Shown piece after piece: positions 41,256 through 49,578 of a DNA stretch of 49,604 nucleotides. How positions within the stretch are numbered: the stretch's first letter is position 1; every line of letters begins with the position of its first letter. The notes beneath the pieces were generated by a model, which ran no database searches, was not told the DNA's origin, and worked only from the letters and a program-made list of their open reading frames with translations. The position numbers and the translations under genes are program-made. Source of the stretch: Ruminococcaceae bacterium UBA3215 (GTDB lineage: Bacteria; Bacillota; Clostridia; Oscillospirales; Ruminococcaceae); NCBI GenBank assembly GCA_002363155.1, contig DEWH01000003.1:27727-77330 (forward strand), written 5' to 3'.

Positions 41256-43956
41256 CTTCGCTTATTACTGACGACGGGTTGCTCAGCGCAATGTCAAGCC
41301 CGTTCGCATTCGGACCGACTGCCGAGAACGTACACATCGTGAACAGCAGATCGGTAGCTCCCGTGAATTTCACGAAGTCCGCCGCGTTCAGATCGAAATA
41401 GCGCATATCGCACACATAGACCTCATCGAAAGAACCGAAATAGAACGGTATCTCCGCATTTCCGTAGCTGTCCTTGAATACCACAAGTTTTCTGCCGGTG
41501 CCTGCATCTGTCGAAATGCGCACTATCTTCTTGTCGCCGCCCATGAACATCGAGTAAGAGCTTGATACGGGCATCTTCACGAAGAACGGAAGGCTGTAAT
41601 CAAAGCGGTAAGCCGTGTCGTAGTAGTATGTCGTGTAGTTGTTCGACGGCTTATAGTATGTGAATATCTCCGGGTCACCGATGAGATTTGCGCTCTTTGT
41701 GAATCCGGACATAGTTCCCATATAGCCCTCGACATCTACCTTTTCCATAGTCGAGATATCCGCAAAGGGAACTCCCGCAGTCTCGGCAAAGCATTTTGCC
41801 GCATAGTAGGCTCCGAGGGGCTGCCAGTGATGATCTGTGCGCAGATAGATATTCTCGGAAGCGTGCGCCGCAAGTGCGTCTATTGCCGGAACGGGGATAA
41901 CTCCCTCCAGCTTCTCATTGATGCTGTCAATGCTCTTGCGGTGGCTTGCGTTATACGCATTGTAGATATCCGGGAGATAATACTCTCCGGAAGTCGGGAC
42001 AACCATATTATATACATTTACATCGTCTCCGACTGCCTTCTTGAAACGGTTAAGAGCATCGGCATACTTTGTTCCGGAACCGCCTCCGAACAGCGAGATG
42101 CCCCACCAATGCCCGTCCTCAAGCTTTGTGACTACCTGTCCGTTGGTGATAACGCCCTCGGCGATCTCGTTCGGGTGAGTCACGGAAGAGGTCTGTGCAG
42201 CCGTGACCTCGGGAGCCGTGGTTTCGGGAGCCGCGGTCTCTCCGGGAACCGACGTTTCCTGCACAGCTTCCGGCTCCTCCGTTATCGCGGCGCTCATCTC
42301 CGGTATTGCGGTCTGCACCGGGGGAACGGTCTCATCGGGTACAGGCTCTTCTTCCGGCTCCTCGGTGACTGCCACAGCCGGACCTATCATCTCCGCATTG
42401 TTGTAACTGATGCCGAAGAGATTTCTTACCTGGAGCGCGGCATGCTTTAGTTCCTCTCTGAAAGGAACGTTGTCATTGAAATACTCTGTTATTCCGTTTG
42501 TATATTTGCCGTTTGCAACATCGCCGGCGGAAAATTCCGGGAACGCGGCGAGCATCCGCTGCTCCGACTCGGATATGCCGGAACGGGGCAGGAATATGAA
42601 TGCGGCGACAGCAGCTCCGAAGATAGTCGCAGTATAGACGATATTGGCTATGCTGAAGATCGGCTTTGTAGGAGCAGAATCGCTTTCCTTCTGCTTCTGC
42701 TTTTTCTTCTTCTCTGCGCGTTTTTCGGCAGACTTTGCAGCTGATTCGGGGTCATTTTTTTCCGCGATGACCGCCTTGACTGCCGCAGCGATCTCTGCCT
42801 CTATCTCCTCGTCTTCCGGCTCGCCGTCATCATGGTACTTCTCGGGTTGCTTCCCGGCTTTTTTCTTCTGTGCTGCGGGTCTTGCAGCCTCAGTTGCAGC
42901 GACAAAAGCAGCAGTCACAGCCCTCGCTGCTACGGGTTCTTTTTTCTGCGCTTCGTTTTTATCTTTTTCGGCAGTTTTTCTTTCCGCCTTTTTATCATCA
43001 TTATTTACAGCAGACTTATTCGTCTCTGCTTTATTATCTTTCTTCTCTGCAAGCTTTTTGGCTTCTTCCCCGGATTGGCGCTTTGCTTCTTCTTCGGCTT
43101 TGAGCTTCGCTTCTTTCTCAGCCTTGCGTTTCGCTTCTTGCTCGGCCTTGCGCTTTGCGTCTTCCTCAGCTTTGCGCTTTGCGTCTTCCTCAGCTTTGCG
43201 CTTCGCTTCCTCTTCAGCCTTACGCTTCGCTTCTTCCTCAGCCTTACGTTTCGCTTCTTGCTCGGCCTTGCGCTTTGCGTCTTCCTCAGCTTTGCGCTTC
43301 GCTTCTTCCTCAGCCTTACGTTTCGCTTCTTCCGCTTTGCGCTTTGCGTCTTCCTCAGCTTTGCGCTTCGCTTCTTCTTCAGCTTTGCGTTTTGCGTCTT
43401 CTTCCGCTTTGCGTTTTGCGTCTTCTTCCGCTTTGCGCTTTGCTTCTTCTTTCGCTTTGCGTTTTGCCTCTTGCTCAGCTTTACGCTTCGCTTCTTCTTC
43501 AGCTTTGCGCTTTGCTTCTTCCTCGGCCTTACGCTTCGCTTCTTGCTCAGCTTTGCGCTTTTTGTCCTCATTGGGATTCCCGCCGCCGGAGAAAATTATT
43601 CTCTGCACGCCTTTCAAAGGCTTACGGTCCGCAGTTTCCTCCTCCGGGTCATCAACGAGCGTCAGCGGACGGAAAGCATCGCCGAAAACAAGTCCGCCTT
43701 TCGCGGATTCGATGCGTTCGGTCCTGCGTTCTTCCTCATCGCCGGCATCATCGTCAAAATCAAGTGTAAGCTTATCGTCACCGCGTCTTCTGCGGAACGC
43801 AGGATCGCTGCCGGCAGTCCTGACGGGTGCGCCGGAGGGTTTTCCGGTCTTCTTTTTATCGGTCCCGGAGGAGGCTTCTGCCGAAACGGCACTGCTTTCC
43901 GCCGAAAATCCGCTTTTTTCCGGGGAATCGTCTGATCTGCGTTTTTCTTTGCTCAT
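41242..43956 (-). CDS. DHHW-family membrane protein with long charged-helix cytoplasmic region
   Basis: A 904-residue protein. Residues 1-130 are charged and disordered. Residues about 132-305 consist of some 21 octads of the form KRKAEEEA, a pattern that favours a single stable alpha helix or coiled coil. More Lys/Glu/Ala sequence runs to about 430, followed by one membrane helix (about 433-456). An external Glu/Pro/Thr linker leads to a DHHW domain with YLRTDHHWQPLGAYYAA near 704-720 and FKDSYGNAEIPFY. It is therefore a type II membrane protein with its SGNH-like active site outside. It overlaps the second DHHW gene, a paralogue. It lies 23 bases after pth. Confidence 0.8.
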   Translation of the reverse strand: MSKEKRRSDDSPEKSGFSAESSAVSAEASSGTDKKKTGKPSGAPVRTAGSDPAFRRRRGDDKLTLDFDDDAGDEEERRTERIESAKGGLVFGDAFRPLTLVDDPEEETADRKPLKGVQRIIFSGGGNPNEDKKRKAEQEAKRKAEEEAKRKAEEEAKRKAEQEAKRKAKEEAKRKAEEDAKRKAEEDAKRKAEEEAKRKAEEDAKRKAEEAKRKAEEEAKRKAEEDAKRKAEQEAKRKAEEEAKRKAEEEAKRKAEEDAKRKAEEDAKRKAEQEAKRKAEKEAKLKAEEEAKRQSGEEAKKLAEKKDNKAETNKSAVNNDDKKAERKTAEKDKNEAQKKEPVAARAVTAAFVAATEAARPAAQKKKAGKQPEKYHDDGEPEDEEIEAEIAAAVKAVIAEKNDPESAAKSAEKRAEKKKKQKQKESDSAPTKPIFSIANIVYTATIFGAAVAAFIFLPRSGISESEQRMLAAFPEFSAGDVANGKYTNGITEYFNDNVPFREELKHAALQVRNLFGISYNNAEMIGPAVAVTEEPEEEPVPDETVPPVQTAIPEMSAAITEEPEAVQETSVPGETAAPETTAPEVTAAQTSSVTHPNEIAEGVITNGQVVTKLEDGHWWGISLFGGGSGTKYADALNRFKKAVGDDVNVYNMVVPTSGEYYLPDIYNAYNASHRKSIDSINEKLEGVIPVPAIDALAAHASENIYLRTDHHWQPLGAYYAAKCFAETAGVPFADISTMEKVDVEGYMGTMSGFTKSANLIGDPEIFTYYKPSNNYTTYYYDTAYRFDYSLPFFVKMPVSSSYSMFMGGDKKIVRISTDAGTGRKLVVFKDSYGNAEIPFYFGSFDEVYVCDMRYFDLNAADFVKFTGATDLLFTMCTFSAVGPNANGLDIALSNPSSVISEGAVG
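43060..43562 (-). repeat. 24-bp-period coding tandem repeat
   Basis: About 21 imperfect 24-bp units coding (KRKAEEEA)n with variants EEDA, EQEA, KEEA and EKEA. One unit has lost three bases and codes KRKAEEA. The units differ by both synonymous and non-synonymous changes, so the array is not freshly expanded. Lengths divisible by three keep the frame. Confidence 0.92.
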
Positions 43957-43979
43957 ATCTTTCTCCGTTCAAACATCCG

Positions 43980-44609
43980 TTACGAATTGTACTTATTCAT
44001 TGCCTCATCTGTCCTGCCGGCAACTATAAGCTGTGCCGCTTCCGCCGCTCTTCCGAGCGCCGATTCGAGCTGTTCGCCCTGCTCCTTCGGGAACATTCCG
44101 AGCACCCATGCCGCAAGGTCATAATCGGGATTCGGCTTTGCGCCTACTCCTATCTTTATGCGCGGGAACGTATCGCTCCCGGTGAGATAGATTATGCTTT
44201 TTATGCCGTTGTGACCGCCGTCGCTGCCCTTTTTCCGTATCCTTACCCTGCCGACATCGAGCGAGATATCGTCGTACATCACCAGCAGGTTCTCCGGCGG
44301 GAGCTTGTAGAAATTCAGCGCTTCCACAACAGCCTCCCCGCTGTTGTTCATAAAGGTGGTAGGCTTCATCAGCAGACAGTGCTTTCCGCCGATATTCACG
44401 TCCGCGGTGAGGGATTTGAATTTCAGCCGCTTCACATCCGCCCCCAGCTTCTCCGCCAGTGTATCCAGCGCCATGAACCCCGTATTGTGGCGGGTGTTCT
44501 CATACTGGGTGCCGGGATTTCCGAGCCCGCAGACTATGAACTCCACGGCGCCGACAGGAGCGGGAGCGCGTTCTTCTTCAAGCTTTCTGAAAATATCGAA
44601 TACCGACAT
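43980..44609 (-). CDS. pth: Peptidyl-tRNA hydrolase
   Basis: Releases tRNA from peptidyl-tRNA dropped by ribosomes. It has 209 residues, about 20 more than usual at the N-terminus (FDIFRKLEEERAPAP). FIVCGLGNPGTQYENTRHNTGF near 24-45 carries Asn and the catalytic His, KPTTFMNNSG near 82, VMYDDISLDVGRVRIRKKGS near 110 and GGHNGIKSI follow. The neighbouring mfd is a common partner in Firmicutes, but here mfd lies upstream with a small helical protein between. Confidence 0.95.
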   Translation of the reverse strand: MSVFDIFRKLEEERAPAPVGAVEFIVCGLGNPGTQYENTRHNTGFMALDTLAEKLGADVKRLKFKSLTADVNIGGKHCLLMKPTTFMNNSGEAVVEALNFYKLPPENLLVMYDDISLDVGRVRIRKKGSDGGHNGIKSIIYLTGSDTFPRIKIGVGAKPNPDYDLAAWVLGMFPKEQGEQLESALGRAAEAAQLIVAGRTDEAMNKYNS

Positions 44610-44612
44610 AGG

Positions 44613-44864
44613 TTACTTGTTTTCGCCGTTCTTGTCGGAGTTGAATCCGTCAACGAACCCCTTTACGCCGTTCTCGATCTTGTCAACCGCAACGGTCATC
44701 TTCTCATCAACGGTCTTAACGCCCTTGTCGAACTTTTCTTTCCATTCCTGTCTCTTCTCCGGGGTAACCGACTCCTCATACTTGTCTTTTGCGAGCTTGT
44801 ATGCTTCATCTGCCGCGCTGCCTATCTCCGCAGCAGCCTTGCCCAGTTTTTCTGCAATGCTCAT
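44613..44864 (-). CDS. Small helical hypothetical protein
   Basis: An 83-residue charged, Lys/Glu/Ala-rich protein predicted to be almost all helix (MSIAEKLGKAAAEIGSAADE at the start). No Cys and no membrane segment are seen. It resembles general YtxH- or LEA-like helical proteins only in composition. The ATG at 44864 follows AAGGAAG; a longer frame from 44912 starts inside the mfd end region. It sits between mfd and pth in one operon. Confidence 0.6.
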   Translation of the reverse strand: MSIAEKLGKAAAEIGSAADEAYKLAKDKYEESVTPEKRQEWKEKFDKGVKTVDEKMTVAVDKIENGVKGFVDGFNSDKNGENK

Positions 44865-44908
44865 ATCTTTTCTTCCTTTCATACCGCCGCCCGTCAATCG
44901 GCACGGGC

Positions 44909-47900
44909 TCATTCAAGTCCGCCGATGACCTGTTTTATAAGCTCCAGCGGCTTCTCGTTCTTTTCCGGCATTATCCTGAAACAGGTCCTGCCCATAAGAT
45001 TTAAGCTCACGCGTCCGTTCATAGCCGCGTTAAGCTTTCCTATCTTAGCCATATCGGGCTTGTCGGTATAGAATCCGATACCGTCCTTGCCCTGCATTAT
45101 CTCGGATATTCCAAGTCTCTGCGCCGAATTCCTGATCTGCGCCACCTCGATAAGGCCCTCTACCGGCGCGGGTATCTCGCCGTAGCGGTCGATAAGCTCA
45201 TCGGTAACATCGTAAGCATCGTCCTGCGTACGTATCAGGGCTATGCGCTTGTAACAGCTTATGCGCTGCGCCTGATTGGAGATGTAATCCTCGGGGATAA
45301 ATGCGTCCACCTTTACGTCCACAAGGCATTCCGGCTGCTTCACAGCCTCCTCGCCGCGCTGCTCCTTTACTGCCTCGTCCAGCAGTTTCAGATACATATC
45401 GTATCCGACAGCCGACATGTGTCCGGACTGGCTCGCACCGAGTATAGAGCCTGCTCCGCGTATCTCAAGGTCGCGCATGGCTATGCGGAAACCGGAGCCG
45501 AAGCGCGTGAATTCGCGGATAGCGTCAAGACGCTTTGCGGCGATCTCGGAAAGCTCTTTTCCCCGTCTGAACGTGAAATATGCGAATGCACGGCGGTTCG
45601 TGCGTCCTACGCGCCCGCGCAGCTGATGAAGCTGTGCAAGCCCCATGTAATCCGCGTTTTCGATGATGAGCGTGTTGCAGTTCGGAACATCTACTCCCGT
45701 TTCGATGAGTGTCGTGCAGACAAGCACGTCTATCTCGTGCTCAAGCAGTTTACGCCATACTTCAAGAAGCTCGTCTTCCTCCATTTTGCCGTGAGCAATA
45801 CCGATCCTCGCTTCCGGAACGAGTTTATGGAGATCGGAAGCGCACTGCATTATGGACTCTATGCGGTTGTGGATATAATATACCTGTCCGTTCCTGCGGA
45901 GTTCCTTGTTTATAGCCTGTGCAATAACTCCGTCGTTATGCTCGATAACGTAGGTGGTAACAGGCTGTCTGTCCTGCGGCGGGGTCTCGATGACGCTCAT
46001 ATCGCGTATCCCGGACATCGCCATATTCAGCGTGCGGGGGATAGGGGTTGCGGAAAGCGTGAGTATATCGACTCCGGCGAACATCTGCTTGAACTTATCC
46101 TTGTGGGCAACGCCGAAGCGCTGTTCCTCATCTATGATAACGAGACCGAGATCCTTGAATGAAATGTCGTCCTGCACAAGTCTGTGGGTACCGATCACCA
46201 TATCCACGCTTCCGCGCTTCATTCTCTCGATCGTCGTCTTTATCTCTTTCTGAGTGCGGAAACGGGACAGCAGCTCGATATCCAGCCCGAAGCCATCCAT
46301 TCGTTTCAGCACCGTCTGGTAATGCTGCCACGCAAGTACCGTTGTCGGACACAGGAGCGCGCATTGTTTACCGCTCATGATGCACTTGAACGCTGCGCGC
46401 AGAGCCACCTCGGTCTTGCCGAAGCCCACATCTCCGCACAGCAGGCGCTCCATAGGCTTATCCTGCTCCATATCCAGCTTTATCTCGTTTATGCAGCGGA
46501 GCTGGTCATCAGTCTCGACGTAGCTGAAATGGTTCTCGAATTCCGCCTGTTCCGGTCCGTCCGGCTCAAAAGCGTAGCCCTTGGTCTTCATTCGCTTTGA
46601 ATAAAGCTCGATGAATTCTGCCGCCATTTCCTTTGCAGCAGCCTTTGCCTTTGTCTTGGTCTTCTGCCACTGATCGGAGTTCATCTTCGACAGCTTCACC
46701 GTGTTTGCGTCGCCGGTGCCTATGTATCGGGAAATGAGATCGAGCTGGGTGACCGGAACGTAAAGCACATCGGTTCCTGCGTATTTGATCTTTATATAGT
46801 CCTTGCTTATCTTGTCCTGTGTAAGCTTCTGAACGCCGTCAAAAACGCCGATGCCGTATGTGTTGTGTACGACGAGATCACCGACGGATATATCGTTCAG
46901 CGAGTTTATTATCTCGGCTTTCTTACGTTTCGGAGCCTCTCTCGTCTGCAATGTCACGGAAGTGTGCGAGATAGCCGCGAGCCGGGCTTCCTGGTAACTG
47001 TAGCCGGAGGTGAGAACGCCCGGCGTTACATACACGCGCTTTGCGTACAGCTTCTTCGGCTCGGAGGCATAATCTGCGGCGATGCCGTCTCCGCGGAGAT
47101 CGTCCGCCAGCACCTTTGCAGCCTTTTCGGTTCCCGCCATGACGATAACGCTGAAATTCTCGGAAAGGTAGTTCTTCAGCTCGTCAAGCAAGTATCTGTA
47201 CTCGCCGCTCCACGGTGCCACCTGCCCCGCCGAAACACTCAGCAGCTTTGAAAGTTTCAGATCGCCGCCGCGCATGAAGTTGTCGAAATAGGCGCTGACC
47301 CTGCTCTCCGCGGCGGAACGGTATTCCGCAAATGAAAGCATATATCTGTCAAGCCCCTTGCAGAGTATCCCGTCCTCAAACAGCAGCTTCAGATCCTCTG
47401 TGTACTGTGCGTAAGCGGATTTGAAGCCTTCGCTGCACGAAGTATTCTCACAGATGACAACGTTGTCCGCATAGTCGAAAAGCGTTTCTTCGCTGTCGTA
47501 GCATACCGGCAGGTATCTGTCGGTATTGGCGCAGCCTGCACCGCCGCTCACATTCTCGATGTCACGGCGGATACGCTCCTTCACCTCGGCGGCTTTCTTG
47601 CCGCGTATCTTCGGGAGCAGCGCTTCAAGCTTCTCGCAGATCTGTTCGTTGTCAAGGAACAGCGTCTCAAGCGCAGGGGCAATATCTATCTTCTTTATTG
47701 TATCAATACGGCGCTGGGATTCGAGATCGAACACGGAGATGCTGTCCACATCGTCTCCCCAGAGCTCTATTCTTACCGGAACACCGAAGTTTACCGGATA
47801 TACGTCAAGTATCGAACCGCGCAGAGAGAATTGAGAAACTCCCTCTATCTGATCACAGCGCGAATAGCCCGCTTCGACCAGAGCGGACGTGATTCCGGGA

Positions 47901-48349
47901 AGTGAGATTTGGTCTCCCGAGCTTATTGTGACCGTGCGTTTCTGCAGTATCTTACGCGGTATAGTTATCTGCGAAGCGGCTTCCGGAGTAGCACAGACTA
48001 TCTTTGCCCTTCCGGTCAGCATACGCGAGAGAATCCCTATCCGCCTGTGCTCATACTCACGGGAAACTGCGTCCACGTCGCCGAGCACCATATCTTTTGC
48101 GGGGAAGCTGAAAGCAGTCTCCTCACCGGTCATTGTGTTTATATCCGCACAGAGCCTTGCGCCCTCGCCCTCGGTATCGCAGAGAACGATGACCGGGAAC
48201 CGGGTTCCCTGTTCAAGGGAGAGAGCCGCGAGGAAATGAGCCTTGTGGATATGCGAAAGACCCGTTACCATAACGGGCATACCGGACACGGCAGCCGCTG
48301 CGGAACGGTATTCCGGCAGCTGCCGTGCGGTATTGAGAAAATATTCCAT
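44909..48349 (-). CDS. mfd: Transcription-repair coupling factor Mfd
   Basis: DNA translocase that removes stalled RNA polymerase and recruits UvrA; 1146 residues, full length. The N-terminal UvrB-like region contains VSQFSLRGSILDVYP near 169. The RNA-polymerase-interacting (CarD-like) domain begins ISVGDLVVHNTYGIGVFDG near 488. The helicase motifs are LLCGDVGFGKTEVALRA near 633 (Walker A), IIDEEQRFGV near 738, TLSATPIPRT and QLRGRVGRTNRRA. The TRCF C-terminal domain follows (DAFIPEDYISN near 1040). An AAAGG site lies 8 bases before the ATG. It starts 10 bases after the ECF S-component gene. Confidence 0.98.
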   Translation of the reverse strand: MEYFLNTARQLPEYRSAAAAVSGMPVMVTGLSHIHKAHFLAALSLEQGTRFPVIVLCDTEGEGARLCADINTMTGEETAFSFPAKDMVLGDVDAVSREYEHRRIGILSRMLTGRAKIVCATPEAASQITIPRKILQKRTVTISSGDQISLPGITSALVEAGYSRCDQIEGVSQFSLRGSILDVYPVNFGVPVRIELWGDDVDSISVFDLESQRRIDTIKKIDIAPALETLFLDNEQICEKLEALLPKIRGKKAAEVKERIRRDIENVSGGAGCANTDRYLPVCYDSEETLFDYADNVVICENTSCSEGFKSAYAQYTEDLKLLFEDGILCKGLDRYMLSFAEYRSAAESRVSAYFDNFMRGGDLKLSKLLSVSAGQVAPWSGEYRYLLDELKNYLSENFSVIVMAGTEKAAKVLADDLRGDGIAADYASEPKKLYAKRVYVTPGVLTSGYSYQEARLAAISHTSVTLQTREAPKRKKAEIINSLNDISVGDLVVHNTYGIGVFDGVQKLTQDKISKDYIKIKYAGTDVLYVPVTQLDLISRYIGTGDANTVKLSKMNSDQWQKTKTKAKAAAKEMAAEFIELYSKRMKTKGYAFEPDGPEQAEFENHFSYVETDDQLRCINEIKLDMEQDKPMERLLCGDVGFGKTEVALRAAFKCIMSGKQCALLCPTTVLAWQHYQTVLKRMDGFGLDIELLSRFRTQKEIKTTIERMKRGSVDMVIGTHRLVQDDISFKDLGLVIIDEEQRFGVAHKDKFKQMFAGVDILTLSATPIPRTLNMAMSGIRDMSVIETPPQDRQPVTTYVIEHNDGVIAQAINKELRRNGQVYYIHNRIESIMQCASDLHKLVPEARIGIAHGKMEEDELLEVWRKLLEHEIDVLVCTTLIETGVDVPNCNTLIIENADYMGLAQLHQLRGRVGRTNRRAFAYFTFRRGKELSEIAAKRLDAIREFTRFGSGFRIAMRDLEIRGAGSILGASQSGHMSAVGYDMYLKLLDEAVKEQRGEEAVKQPECLVDVKVDAFIPEDYISNQAQRISCYKRIALIRTQDDAYDVTDELIDRYGEIPAPVEGLIEVAQIRNSAQRLGISEIMQGKDGIGFYTDKPDMAKIGKLNAAMNGRVSLNLMGRTCFRIMPEKNEKPLELIKQVIGGLE

Positions 48350-48359
48350 TCGGTTGCCT

Positions 48360-49001
48360 TTATCTGTTGTTTATCATTTTATTTGCATAGTTGATAATAG
48401 TTACTATCACCGAGCTGAGCACGAGGTTCACGCCGAGTTCGACGAAGAAGTTGAGTCCGATGAGTCCCACGAAGATGAACTGTACCGTCTCCATTCCGGC
48501 GCCTGCTGCCCATTCGCTTATTGTTCCCATAAAGAACACAACCACGCCGAGAAGGAAGATGCCCGTATTAACTACCGGAGCTGCTATGCCTGCCGCAACG
48601 ACAGCCACATACCTGTTCTTCTTCTGAATGAGGTGATATACGAATCCTGCCGCAAGTCCCGCGAGAGCGCCTTTAAGAAGCACCGTGATTATTGTTCCGG
48701 GAACGGTTATCGCCAGGAACGCAGCTGCATCGCCGCTCAAAAGAACTACGGCTCCGAATACGAGTCCGAGCCATGCACCTGCCCAGGGTCCGAAAAGCGC
48801 CGCACCGATCACGATAGGCGCAAGGGTAAGGGTAATGCTGAACTCACCGAGCTTGATAGAAGCGGCGAAGATCTGGAGCACTACCACGATCGCGGTCATA
48901 AGTCCCATGCCGACGATCGTCATTGTGTACTTTCTTCTTTTGTCTCTGTCTGCCGTAGGCGCCGCTAAGGTCTCCCCGACTTTTACTTTTGTGTTTTCCA
49001 T
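48360..49001 (-). CDS. ECF transporter S component
   Basis: A 213-residue membrane protein with five or six helices, the substrate-binding subunit of an energy-coupling factor vitamin importer. MTAIVVVLQIFAASIKLGEF and LTLAPIVIGAALFGPWAGAWLGLVFG are the typical first helices with the S-component pattern. The vitamin cannot be assigned. Pantothenate is possible given coaX elsewhere in the window, but the distance makes this weak. The ATG at 49001 follows AAAGGAAA; the longer frame to 49127 overlaps the upstream gene and has no ribosome site. EcfA and EcfT are not nearby, as is normal for group II ECF systems. Confidence 0.85.
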   Translation of the reverse strand: MENTKVKVGETLAAPTADRDKRRKYTMTIVGMGLMTAIVVVLQIFAASIKLGEFSITLTLAPIVIGAALFGPWAGAWLGLVFGAVVLLSGDAAAFLAITVPGTIITVLLKGALAGLAAGFVYHLIQKKNRYVAVVAAGIAAPVVNTGIFLLGVVVFFMGTISEWAAGAGMETVQFIFVGLIGLNFFVELGVNLVLSSVIVTIINYANKMINNR

Positions 49002-49016
49002 ATCTTTTTCCTTTCT

Positions 49017-49037
49017 GGCTCCCCTTTCGGGTGAACC
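49017..49037. other. Hairpin before the ECF S-component gene
   Basis: GGCTCCCC with GGGTGAACC around TTTC (GAAA on the minus strand), close to the ribosome site. A second small hairpin CCCGC-cgtat-GCGGG lies at 49056-49070. Neither matches a vitamin riboswitch I know. Confidence 0.35.
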
Positions 49038-49083
49038 GACAGATATAAATGTATTGTCACCCGCCGTATGCGGGAAATGACCG

Positions 49084-49314
49084 TTATTTGATGAAAACGG
49101 AGGGAACGCAGCCCGAATCCGGGTCACAGATCTCGCGGGAGAACTGGCGAATTATGGTACCGCTGTCTGTTTCTGCAAGGACTACCTGATTCCGCCCGCC
49201 GCACATAAGCGTATATCTTACGACGGCATCGGCGAAATCGTCAAAGACCTCGCTCTCGACCTTGATGTTGGTATCGTTGTCATATTTTTCAGTGTAGCAA
49301 AGAAGGTATTTCAT
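49084..49314 (-). CDS. Small hypothetical protein
   Basis: A 76-residue soluble protein, MKYLLCYTEKYDNDTNIKVE at the start, with a mixed alpha/beta pattern and three Cys besides the early one. No family is recognised. The ATG at 49314 follows AAGGGGAG by 8 bases, and a promoter lies 50 bases upstream, which supports a real gene. It is the first gene of the ECF-mfd-pth-DHHW transcript. Confidence 0.7.
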   Translation of the reverse strand: MKYLLCYTEKYDNDTNIKVESEVFDDFADAVVRYTLMCGGRNQVVLAETDSGTIIRQFSREICDPDSGCVPSVFIK

Positions 49315-49362
49315 ATTGTTTACTCCCCTTTCTTATCTGTCGGCATACGATCCTACGATAGT

Positions 49363-49391
49363 ATTATATCACATTTCAGCTTTTAAGTAAA
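49363..49391 (-). promoter_or_regulatory. Promoter of the operon leading to mfd
   Basis: TTTACT (49386-49391), 17 bases, TATAAT (49363-49368) on the minus strand. The -35 box is weak and the -10 box perfect. Confidence 0.6.
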
Positions 49392-49450
49392 CAGCGATTT
49401 CAACACAAAAACGAGCAAATTCCCCCTTTTTTCGTTCATTTTTTACATTT

Positions 49451-49578
49451 GCAGAGAGGATTCGAGAGGATTTTGAGAGACTTGAGAGATTTGAGAGATT
49501 TGAGAGATTTGAGAGAAGGGGCGCTGCCCCTTTAACCCCGCCAGCCCCCTTTAAAAAAGGGGGCTGGACCCCCTAAAT
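49451..49578 (+). repeat. Dispersed intergenic repeat, family 1, full copy
   Basis: Several TTGAGAGA units, mostly of 9-bp period (TTGAGAGAT), then AGGGGCGCTGCCCCTTT, AACCCCGCCAGCCCCC, TTTAAAAAAGGGGGCTGG and ACCCCCTAAA. It matches the element at 1239-1345 part for part, in opposite orientation. No gene is seen from 49392 to the window end. Confidence 0.78.

Noticed and set aside
43060..43562. Possible assembly artefact or non-coding satellite
   Set aside because: All length changes keep the frame, unit variants are interspersed and the flanks on both sides encode one continuous protein ending in a conserved DHHW domain.
42644..44029. Plus-strand open frame of 461 codons, rich in Ser, Ala, Phe and Leu, opposite the DHHW repeat gene
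   Set aside because: It is the mirror of the KRKAEEEA repeat: the antisense of Lys/Glu/Ala codons gives stop-free Ser/Phe/Leu. There is no ribosome site, and the minus frame carries real domains.
49001..49083. Vitamin riboswitch before the ECF S-component gene
   Set aside because: The gap is 82 bases and contains only two small hairpins. No TPP, FMN, cobalamin or THF core sequence could be recognised.
49002..49127. Longer N-terminus for the ECF S component
   Set aside because: The extension overlaps the 76-residue gene and has no ribosome site. AAAGGAAAAAG precedes the ATG at 49001.
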